Shown here one piece after another: positions 42,701-54,700 of a stretch of DNA of 64,000 nt. Origin of the DNA: Plazaster borealis (lineage: Eukaryota; Echinodermata; Asteroidea; Forcipulatida; Labidiasteridae); contig CM037474.1 in the NCBI GenBank assembly GCA_021014325.1, positions 6,303,130 through 6,367,129 on the forward strand. Reading direction: 5' to 3'. The stretch's first letter is position 1. The number at the start of each line of letters is the position of its first letter. Made by a program: the position numbers and the translations under genes. A model generated the notes under the pieces. It saw only the letters and a program-made list of their open reading frames with translations. It had not been told where the DNA came from and made no database searches.

Positions 42701-45700
42701 CCAGGGGTTTTAAAGAAATATAGTTAGCCTAATAATTTAGCATTGATTGAAGTTCGGTCAAACAACAGTTTCACACTTTCAGACCATTTTGAGAAAAAAA
42801 TTCATGACTAATATTTGTCTCAATTAAAACTATCCAGTTTCTGTAGTGCATAAAAAGATTTTGCAATTAACCTTCTTGACGAAGATGTGTAATTTTCCTC
42901 TCGTTGTAATTTCTTGTTCTAGGTATTGACAATTTGTTTGGTTATGAAGAGACTGATTCAGTGGTTCTTGCAAATTGGTGAGCATTGAATAATTTTTCCA
43001 TATTACCTTTTTGTATATTTAAAAATTCTTGCTGTTATGGCCATTAAAACACATATAATTTCTGCTGCTAACCTCTCTAGTCAGTTTTGTCTTTGTTCAA
43101 GTTATTTAAAACTTACCCAGTCAGTTTCCCTTGTGGTTTATTACTTGACAAAGGAAACATTTGACTGAATATAACACTTAGAAATTGAAAGTACTAAACT
43201 GAAACTGTCTTATTATCTAGGATTTACTGTAATTTGAACAATACTGAAGCCAGGCGTATGTCAAGACCTAAAGCTCTCGAGACATATCTTCATCTAGCCA
43301 TGGATAATGGGGGATATCTTAGCGAAAAATGTAAGTATTTCCTTCCACTATAATTGCTTTCATTTCTCCTGACGATGACTCTAGAGCAAGCTAGTCGAAA
43401 CAATGAGACCAATTAAGAACTCACTCTGTGGCAGTGAAGTTAATACGAGAAGTCCCCCTGATCCACTAAGCGGAAGTAGTAGTCCCGTCTGATTTCCTAC
43501 CCTCCGCCAAGGTAGTAGTTAATAAGCAGGACAGTTCTTTTCAGAACTTCCGAATTCCAAAATCTACTCTGCGGCAGTAGAAAAGTCTCCCGAATTCTGA
43601 AATCTACTCAGCGGCAGTAGAATACATAGCAAGACAAGTTCTCAAATCTACACAGCAAAGTAGATATACACATGGTGTTACCACAAACTGAATATACTCT
43701 TTCATTTCTTTTCAAATTCTCTGGAAAATATTTTATCCCTGTATCTTTATTGATGCAGCTCAAAAGGCTCTGAGTTTTTCCCAAAGAGAAATGGGGATTG
43801 CCATTATTTCATTGAATGGATTTTTTGGAATGATTGAATGAAAACCTCATTTTTAGTAGCAGTATTTAAGTGGATCAAAATCTTTTAGAAGTTTCAATTC
43901 TTTGAAAATGTTATATTTAATCTGATGGATTTAAATAAGTATGTGTATGAAAACATGTTGAGATGATATTTGTTGATGAAAAAGTGGGCTTTCAACAACT
44001 TGTTTGTGTCTGTAGTGATGCACCATTTCTTTCATTTAAATTATTGATGAGGAAAAATGAATAATACTAAACTGAGTAACAATTATAATGAATTTTTCCA
44101 AAAGAGGGATGTGTTTTGTTGCTTTTATGTTTTTTAAGACCGGGATCGAACAAAACATTTACTATGATAGGAAGGATCATTGTATTACTATTTTTAAAGT
44201 TTTATTTTGCTGATAAGTTTTCAAATATGATGACACTGCACAATAACAAATCATGGTGTTGTTGTTTTTTAACTGGATTAAGGGCACTGTAAAGTAAATG
44301 TAGTGTTAGACTTTTGCTATTTTGCAGTGTTACTATTGCCCATGATAGTCATTGTCTAATTTGCACTGAGTGTTACTGTTGCTTAATGATATACTTTTGC
44401 TATTTTGCACTGAGTGTAACTATTGCCTATGATAGACTTTTGCTATTTTGCACTGAGTGTTACTATTGCCAATGATATACTTTTGCTATTTTGCACTGAG
44501 TGTAACTATTTCCTATGATAGACTTTTGCTATTTTGCACTGAGTGTTATCATTGCCTATGATAGACTTTGGCTATTTTGCACTGAGTGTAACTATTGCCT
44601 ATGATAGACTTTTGCTATTTTGCACTGAGTGTTACTATTGCCAATGATATACTTTTGCTATTTTGCACTGAGTGTAACTATTGCCTATGATAGACTTTGG
44701 CTATTTTGCACTGAGTGTAACTATTGCCTATGATAGACTTTGCTATTTTGCACTGAGTGTTACTATTGCCAATGATATACTTTTGCTATTTTGCACTGAG
44801 TGTAACTATTGCCTATGATAGACTTTGGCTATTTTGCACTGAGTGTAACTATTGCCTATGATATACTTTTGCTATTTTGCACTGAGTGTAACTATTGCCT
44901 ATGATAGACTTTGGCTATTTTGCACTGAGTGTAACTATTGCCTATGATAGACTTTTGCTATTTTGCACTGAGTGTTACTATTGCCTATGATATACTTTTG
45001 CTATTTTGCACTGAGTGTTACTATTGCCAATGATATACTTTTGCTATTTTGCACTGAGTGTAACTATTGCCTATGATAGACTTTGGCTATTTTGCACTGA
45101 GTGTTACTATTGCCAATGATATACTTTTGCTATTTTGCACTGAGTGTAACTATTGCCTATGATAGACTTTGGCTATTTTGCACTGAGTGTAACTATTGCC
45201 TATGGTAGACTTTGGCTATTTTGCACTGAGTGTAACTATTGCCAATGATATACTTTTGCTATTTTGCACTGAGTGTTATCATTGCCTATGATAGACTTTG
45301 GCTATTTTGCACTGAGTGTAACTATTGCCTATGATAGACTTTTGCTATTTTGCACTGAGTGTTACTATTGCCAATGATATACTTTTGCTATTTTGCACTG
45401 AGTGTAACTATTGCCTATGATAGACTTTGGCTATTTTGCACTGAGTGTAACTATTGCCTATGATAGACTTTTGCTATTTTGCACTGAGTGTTACTATTGC
45501 CAATGATATACTTTTGCTATTTTGCACTGAGTGTAACTATTGCCTATGATAGACTTTGGCTATTTTGCACTGAGTGTAACTATTGCCTATGATATACTTT
45601 TGCTATTTTGCACTGAGTGTAACTATTGCCAATGATATACTTTTGCTATTTTGCAATGAGTGTTATCATTGCCTATGATAGACTTTGGCTATTTTGCACT

Positions 45701-48700
45701 GAGTGTAACTATTGCCTATGGTAGACTTTGGCTATTTTGCACTGAGTGTTACTATTGCCTATGAATTCAAATCTTTCTTGTATATTTTGTTGCTACTTTA
45801 GGTGATGCACATCTAATGAATCATGTTATATTTGACGCTAACGTGACCCAGCCACTCATCAGCTACTGGGAAGATATTTATTATGCGCCTCCTCAGGAGT
45901 AAGTGCCATTTTATTGTATCTTTGTTGCATTAAACTTGAATGTATTGTTTTTATTTGTAAGAAAGGTGATATTTCACACTTTCCAATTCAATCCAATCCA
46001 GAAATCAGTTAAGGCCCTTTCACACAAGACAATTTTGAACAAACGACCTTGACTAAAATCACATTGATGTTAAAAAAAGCAAATTCCAGTCGTGTGAAAG
46101 CTATTCTTGTTAAATAATAATCTTAACAGAGATCTCAAAAAATAGCATCCATGTTAAAATCACCATGATCTTGAACAAGCGACCTTGACTAAAATCACAT
46201 TGATGTTAAAAAAAGCAAATTCCAGTAGTGTGAAAGCTACCCTTGTTAAATAATAACCAAGGACCCTTATTATTCTTAACAGAGATCCAGACATCCTTCA
46301 AAACATAGCATCCATGTTAAAATCACCACGATGTGTACGATTACTGTGCCATAACCAAGGACCCTTGCTATGGCGATGTCTTTATTCTCATGCATAGAAT
46401 GTGTCACTAGTCGAAGAAACTGTTCAGGGAAAAAACAATATATATGTTAACCTCCCCCCACAAAAAAACCCCAAAAAACCACAACAACAAACCAAAACAA
46501 GGGACGTTGCTAAATTTGTGTTTTAAGAAATGTCATGTGAAAGCTTGTTTAATAATCGCAATCGAACCAAGTGACAGACAACCAGCACCCATTACCGAGG
46601 ACCTTTGTTACTGGTGCTTGTGTGAAAGGGCCTTAGACTCTGAGGTTTAATAATGTATCAAAATAGAAACAACAGATTTGTAAAGATTTATGAATTATGA
46701 ATTGTGACCCACAATCCTGAATATATCTGCAAACATTGGTTTCTTTTATTGAGTCACAGTTGATGAGGAAAAGCGGTAATTGACTGCATAAAAGACACCT
46801 GTTTCAATTAATGAGTCGTTTAAAGAGCCTCTCAATAATGTGGCCCTGGTTCGATTCCCGGCTAAGGCCATATGTGAGTAGAGTCGTGCGTTGGTTCTCT
46901 CCTATGCCACAAGGGTTTTTCTCCGGGCCCTCCAGTTTCCCTCCCTCCGGAAAAATCAAACACTTTCAATCTCTGGCTGTGCTTCGTGTTCATATATTGG
47001 TCGATGCGGCTGGCTGCCAAAGGCGCCCTTGCACGCCTGCGGCTCGAACACGTTGTAGCCGCGTCCTTCGTTATCAGCTTCTCAGCTGCTAGTAAGGATA
47101 ATTAGCTTCCCAAATTAAGTATTATTATTATAACGGTATGTGGTTATAATCAGTCATTATTTGTATTTTTCCCTCTTCCCTTTGATGACATCGATCCTAT
47201 CAATCTTATAGCCCAGTGACACTGTCTAATGAAACTTTAGCTAGAATTGCAAGATTTCGAGCACTATGTAACAATGAAACCCTAGAGACAGACGACAACA
47301 GTGCTATTATAAACACTGAAACTCCGACCCCTATCACTCCAACACTGCAAATGACAACAGACGACATCACCATAAACACATCTGATAAAGGATGGTCACT
47401 GCCATTCACTTCCATTCCAAACACAACTGAGAATGAGGAGAATTCAACATACAGTCCCTCAACCCCATCCTTTCTGGGATACACCCAAGAGGAGCCAAGT
47501 GAGTCCGAGGTCAATGGCACAAATATGCCAGAGTTTCCTAGGTGGGTTTATCTCTTACCAATTAAGAGTTTGCCGTGATGGATGCCTAACTGATGACCAA
47601 ATATCCACCGATTTGTTTCTTAAGTCTTTAAATGCACACTATACTAATAAATGATGTGTTCCTGCTTGCTTAAGTGCATATTTTGTTCATCGCAGCCTAA
47701 ACAAAATTAAATAAGGCAGTGGCCAAGAATAATAGCACAGGGTCCAATTTCATGGCTCTGCTTACCGAAAGCCGAAGAATCGGCACTTACGGAAGCAGGG
47801 AATTCCGCGCTTACATCAAGCGTGTTTCACAGACTAGCAGGGAATTTTTGCTTGTGCGCCTGCTTAGTCCTTGTTATTAGGCATTCTTCACTTACACAGC
47901 TAGCGCAGAAATTCTGCACTTGCACAGTAAGTGGAGAATGGTGATCGTAAGCGCAGAATTCGGCGGTAAGCAGAGCCATGAAATTGGGCCCTGGTTATAA
48001 CAACATGCTGTGTTTATTGTATAATAATATTACATTGTTCAATTACTTAACACACTTGTAAACCAGATACTACTGGTATCATTGCATTAACACTGGATCA
48101 TTTTCAGCTCAAACATTTTAAACCGGTGTGCAGTGTGTGTGTATGTTTAAATCTACACAGCCAAGTGTGTAAACACCTGCGATCGGGGACCCTATTGTCC
48201 TCTTTTGTTTTAGGTCCCCAGTTTGAATGCGTATACCTATACCCATTTGGGTTGAATCTAATAATGTGCATAATACATTTAACATGGTTTGCCTTTGCAG
48301 TTAGTACATCGTCAAGGAATCTTGACTTAAGTTCCCAAGATCATTGGAGACATTTCCCCCACATTATTTGAGCTTGTGTGTACCGGTAGTTTCAATTTAG
48401 CCTCTTAAAAGCCCTGAACACTATTGGTTAGATCGAAAAACACAATATTCACAGATTCACACATAACTTACATGATTTAAAGTAAGTAATGGTAAAAAAA
48501 ATATATTTCTGCCTAAAATGCTATCGTTTCCGAGAAATGAGTAAAACAATAGTTTTTATCACTCGCGATTTGAAAAAAAAAGAAAACACATAAGGTCTCT
48601 TTTCACTATTTTCTCGTGACCTCGATGACCAATTAAGCTCAAACTTTCACAGGTTTGTTTGTTCGTGCATATGTTGAATCACACAAAATGTGGACACTGA

Positions 48701-51700
48701 TTTTGAGCTGTTACCAAAAGTGTACAATACCTTTAAAGAACTTGAAATTAATCAAAGCTTTTATCACCATTTACATCACTTTCTCAAATATAAACTAACA
48801 TCTATTTCTTTCTCTTTTGGTATGCTGTGTTTAGGAATATTTTGTTCCATTTTTTTTATTAACTTAATAATTAATTTATTTATATGTCTTATTTATTTAT
48901 TATTTACAATTTGTTTTGGGTTTTTTTGTTGTTGTTGTTTTGGGGTTTTTTTTTTTTTTTTGGGGGGGGGTTTTGTTGGGGTTTTTTTAGGTGTTTTTTT
49001 TTAGGGGGGTTGGGATGGGATGGGGTGAGCTGTATTTATGCGCTTTTGTCTGAGGAGGTACTCCTGTTTTTTTATTTTTTGAAAATATCAAAGATCAGAC
49101 TGGGTTTTTTTTCCCAGGAGTGAGTGGTTGGTGATGGGGAGAGCACAATTTATAAATCCTCACAGATCAATTCTATCTAATACTGATAGATGCTGGAAAG
49201 GTCTAGAATTCTAGATTGAAAATGCAAAATGCAAATACAGTGTTCTGTACCCTGTCAGACCCCACAATGGTGTGAGTAAATTGATTGCACGCGGTGATAG
49301 GCCAGGTTGATATGATCTATGTTTAATGAGTCGGTGTGTTAATCTGCTTCAATGGTGTCGTTTCGGGTCAATCAATGGCCACTCAACATCATTCGATTGA
49401 TAAGGATGATCGGAGCAAGGCCCAATTTCATAAAGCATGTAGGCACAAAAACTTGCTAAGCACAGAAAACTCTTGCTTAAGAAAAATAGGTTACCAGCCA
49501 AAATACCATAAAGTTACCATTGCTGTGACTGGTACCCCACTCATTTCTTGCTTAGCAAAGAAATTCGCTGAGCAGAATTTTCTGCTAAACAGCTCTATGA
49601 AATTGGGCCCCTCAAGGCTCATTTAGGGGCCATTCAGATTAATCAATGTTTAACAAAAATTTATATATTTTTTCGAAATTGCGGGTGGCTGGGTCAAAAC
49701 TGAAAACCCAAAATCAGTTAACACTTACAATAAGAGAAACAAAAACATTGTTTCAGGGGAAAAATACCCAGCGGTCTCTTTCAGATCGTCTGTCATGTCA
49801 GTGCTGTCTATTGTTATCGGTCAAGTTTGTTTCGATAACCGACCTTCGTGCCTGATGGGGAGATGGCAAAGATTTCCTCAACTACGAAGTTTCAGGAAAC
49901 TCCTGAGCTGGGAGAACATTGATCTCAAATATCTGCTTCATTGGAGGCATTACTTTGTTATTCAGTGTATAATGCTACAGTATATTAAATAGTCTGTCAA
50001 TATTTAAAAAACAAAAATCTGGGGTGCGTGGGTGGGTAAAAAAATTTGCAAAAAGATATAATTGTTTTAAACATATGATTACTCTGAATGGCCCCTTATA
50101 CCACATCTGAGAAGAATTTTGAAAAGTGTAAAATATATAAGAATTGTTGATGGTAGAGTTGATGTGGTTCAGATTAGTTCATTGTTAATCATACAAATAA
50201 TGTAATAATTTCCAGTCCTAAAAAATATACCAATTAAAACTTCTCTGAATGAAAAGGAGGTCATTCACTTTGAAAATAGGCTCGTTAGACTTGCAAACCT
50301 TTTGAAGATGTTCTCATTGTTTTCCATTGTCTTGATTGTTTTCCAGAGCGGGCGTTATCTTATCCTTTGTTGGCACAAAAGGAGGACTGACAAGAGTTTT
50401 CCAAAACCCTCATTCTGATAAACAAAGGTGAGAATGATGTTCCTTTAATATCATTTCAATTTAATACAGATACAGTACTTTCTGGCTCTTGAAACACAAA
50501 GATGTAGAATTTAAATGCTGTTCCATGTTTCCATTTTTCCGTACCAGTAAAGTAAGAAATGACTTAAAGGCATTGTACACGTTTGGTAATGACTCAAAAC
50601 AAATATTAGCATAAAAACTTACTTGGTAACAAGCAACGGAGAGCTGTTGATAGTATAAAACATTGTAGAAAACGACTCCCTCTGAAGTAACGTAGTTTTT
50701 GAGAAAGAGGTAATTTCTCACTAAAATAATAAAAACTTCTAGCAAAAAGTTTTTATTCCTATGTGAAAGCACACAAATTTGTACAACAAGGGTGTTTTTT
50801 CTTTCATCATTTTCTTGCAACTTCGATGACCATTTGAGTCCAAATTTTCACAGGATTGTTATTTTATGCATATGTTGGGATACACCAAGTGAGAACACTG
50901 GTCTTTGACAATTTCCAAACGTGTTCAGTGCCTTTAAACTTTTATTTTCATTTGGTAGTTTCATCATTAAAAAAAAGATGAAATAAAATTTGCTTATGTG
51001 AAACCTTGCAGCGAGGGACCTGTTTGGTTGCAACGCCCCTGTGGTTCACAAGGTTCTACCATAGGTTTAGAGGTGTTTTTTTTTGCATTTTGTCAACAAC
51101 TTTTATTTATTTATAAAGTTTGTTGTTTACATGTCCAGGTATTACCTGGGTTAATTTAAGCTTATTTGTTTGCTTAGTTAGTTAAAGGCATCGTACACGT
51201 TTGGTAATGACTTTGATAATTAATGGCAATAAAAACTTACTTGGTAAGAAGTACAGCAGCTTTGGATAGTATAATGCATTTTGAGAAACTTTTCGCTTCA
51301 AAGTACTGCGGTTATGGAAAAATATATCACTTTTTATCCCCAAAACATTTGAATCTGAGAACGCTTGAGAGTGTGTAATCCGATGCAGATTATTCTTCCT
51401 GTGTGGAAATAACCACTCCAGATTTTCGGCAATATCTCAAAAACGCTACCACCTTTTGAAATGAAATTTTCACAGGTTATTTTTATGGTATATCTATACT
51501 TTTATAGGTTTGAAACAAACAGTAGGCTCCAATTACAAAAAGGTGTACGATGCCTTTAAGTTTTATAATTTAGTTGCATTTACCATTGACAATTGACATA
51601 CCGATTTTTGTACACAAAAGATGCTGGCAGAGTTTTGTGCTGCCCTCTTCTAACCGAATCACTGACCCATGTTGATAGACACCCCCTCTAGGGTGCGGGG

Positions 51701-54700
51701 CATGGTCCAGGTTAAAGATATCATGGCATATGAGCTAACTGGGGTGTACAATGTGGTTTAAGTTACGTCATCTGCATTCGCTGACAAAGGCCCTCAATGC
51801 AGGGTTTTAAAATGTTAATTTCAACAAGTTTAAAGGCACTGAACACGTTTGGAAATTGTCAAAGACCAGTGTTCTCACTTGTTGTATCCCAACATATGTA
51901 TAAAATAACAAGCCTGTGAAAATTTGGACTCAATTGGTCATCGAAGTTGCAAGAAAATGATGAAAGAAAAAATACCCTTGTTGTACAAATTTGTGTGCTT
52001 ACAGATAGGAATAAAAACCTCTCGCAAGAAGTTTTTATTATTTTGTGAGAAATTAGTGAGAAATTACCTCTTACTCAAAAACTACGTTACTTCAGAGGGA
52101 GTCGTTTCTTACAATGTTTTATACTATCAACAGCTCTCCGTTGCTTGTTCCCAAGTAAGTTTTTATGCTAATATTTGTTTTGAGTCATTACCAAACGTGT
52201 ACGTTTAATAGTGAGGCAATTAATATATTGTGATTTATCTTCTTCTTTGTTGAATGTAGCAATTTTGGCAAAGAGTTTGTAAACACCGTAGAGGAGGAAT
52301 ATTATCAGCGAGCTTCGTCAACTCCAACCGATAAATTCATCTACTCTGTCCCTCTCCAGGGCCAAGAAGGTGTGTTCTTATTAAGGAAAGCAAACTAGTC
52401 TTGTGTCACCATACAAGCTGGGTGGTCCGTTGGTTAAGGAAGGTCAAATGTTTAAAACTGTTGTGATTTTCTGAAGTCCTTCTTGGTGTTGTTAAATCCT
52501 TCCTGGGGTTCTTAAACCCTTCCTTGGGTTCTTAAATCTTTTCTTGGGTTCTTAAATCTTTTCTTGGGTTCTTAAATTCTTCACATGGTTCTTAAATCTT
52601 TCCTGTGGTTCTTAAAACTTTTCTGGGGTTCTTAAATCTTTCCTGGGGTTCTTAAATCCTTCCCTGGGTTCTTAAATTCTTCACATGGTTCTTAAATCTT
52701 TCCTGTGGTTCTTAAAACTTTTCTGGGGTTCTTCAATCTTTTCTGGGTTCTTAAATCTTTCCTGGGGTTCTTAAATCCTTCCTTGGGTTCTTCAATCTTT
52801 TCTTGGGTTCTTAAATCTTTCCTGGGGTTCTTAAATCTTTCCTGGGGTTCATAAATCCTTCCTTGGGTTCTTAAATTCTTCACATGGTTCTTAAATCTTT
52901 CCTTGGGTTCTTAAATCCTTCCTTGGGTTCTTAAATCCTTCCTTGGGTTCTTAAATCCTTCCTGGGGTTCTTAAATCCTTCCTTGGGTTCTTAAATCCTT
53001 CCTGGGGTTCTTAAATCCTTCCTGGGGTTCTTAAATCCTTCCTTGGGTTCTTAAATCCTTCCTTGGGTTCTTAAATTCTTCACATGGTTCTTAAATCTTT
53101 CCTGGGGTTCTTAAATCTTTCCTTGGGTTCTTAAATCCTTCCTTGGGTTCTTAAATCCTTCCTTGGGTTCTGAAATCCTTCATGTAGTTCTTAAATCTTT
53201 CCTGGGGTTCTTAAATCCTTCCTGGCGTTCTTAAATCCTTTTAAAATATTTCCTAGAATGTTCCTCTGTCACCAACATTTTAATTGTAATCTCACTGTTT
53301 GGAACAAAAGTTTGACATTAAAATACATTTTGACATAAAGTACATTTAACTGTCATTTTCCAGATGGCTTTACTTCGGATATGTCTGAATATCTTGTGAC
53401 GGCAAGTACGGCAATCCTTGTGAAGAAAGACAACAGAAGCAGTTTAGCAGCAGGTGAGAAATCCTCAACGTCTCTGTACTGCCAGGTTTCAGTCTATATT
53501 ATTGACACGCCCTACTACACAGGGCACTTACACACAATGGGCAACCCACACACTAACTATGAGCCCACCAACCAGAGTTCTCCTTTCAGAAGAACCAATC
53601 AGAGCAGTGACTGACTCTACACTGAAACCTTTTGAATCCTTCTTAATAGACCAACATGTCTCACACTCTTCAGTCTCCTGACAATGACCAGAGCAAGCAT
53701 AGAGAGAGCAAGCTAGACGAAATGTTGAGACCAATTAAGAACTCACTCCGCGGCAGTGAAGTTATTAACGAGAAGTCCCCCCAATCCACTAGGCGAAAGT
53801 AGTAGTCCCGACCGATTTCGTACCTCCCGCCCAGGTAGTAGTTAAGAAGCAGGACAGTTCTTTTCAGAAGTTGGTAGTCTCCCGATTTCTAAAATCTACT
53901 CCGCGGCAGTAGAATAAATAGCAAGACAAGTTCTCAAAGAACAAAAATCTACACAGCAAAGTAGATATACACATGGTGTTACCGCAAACCAAATATTCAT
54001 TGATACCTCACCATGCAATGCCTCAAATCCCATATACTTTATTATATTGTCTTGTTCTCCTTTTTAGGGGTGAGGGTGTTCGTTTTTGAAAAATCATTAT
54101 GTGTAATGTAATGCTGCTTTTCAATGTTGTATTTGTACAATGTATGTATTTTTATAGGCTTTATTTTTTACTGTATTTTGATGTAATTTTTAATTTGTGT
54201 GGAATTTTTATTGTAATTTGTGCCTTTGAACATCCTCAGCTTGAGAGGCACTACAAATGTAATATAAAGTATTAATTATCATTAATATATGTTCATACTG
54301 GCTTGAATGTACTGTTAAGTGATTGGATTGGTTGACTGTATTAAGTGGGTGTGTCTATGCTAGTAAGTGCTTGGTTGAATATCTATTGTGTTGTTCGGGG
54401 ATCAGGTTGGCTCAGTGGTTTCTTTCCCTGCCTTTCAGCTCTGTGGACCCAGTTCGAATCCCTGCCTCGGACCAGAGCCTTGCATGCGGATTGGGTTTTC
54501 GGTCCCTACGTACGTGGGTTTTTCCCCCAATCGGGGTTTTCCTCCCACATCTAAAACTTATTGTTTCTTCTTGTTTCCTTATCCCGATCCTGTTATAGAC
54601 CTTATGCACATGACGTCATTTCAGTAGGGCGCCCTCGCCTAGAGGTCAAAAGGAGGTTGTTCATTGGCCAATCCTGTGCGCAGCGCGTACTATGCGTTTC

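Noticed and set aside
10001..45765. CRISPR array in one of the tandem repeats
   Set aside because: The repeats are contiguous minisatellites without unique spacers, in a eukaryotic intron context.
52692..52883. Repetitive minus-strand protein ([10 protein letters not shown] repeats)
   Set aside because: Artefact of the 20-bp minisatellite; the period is not a multiple of three, so frames rotate every unit.
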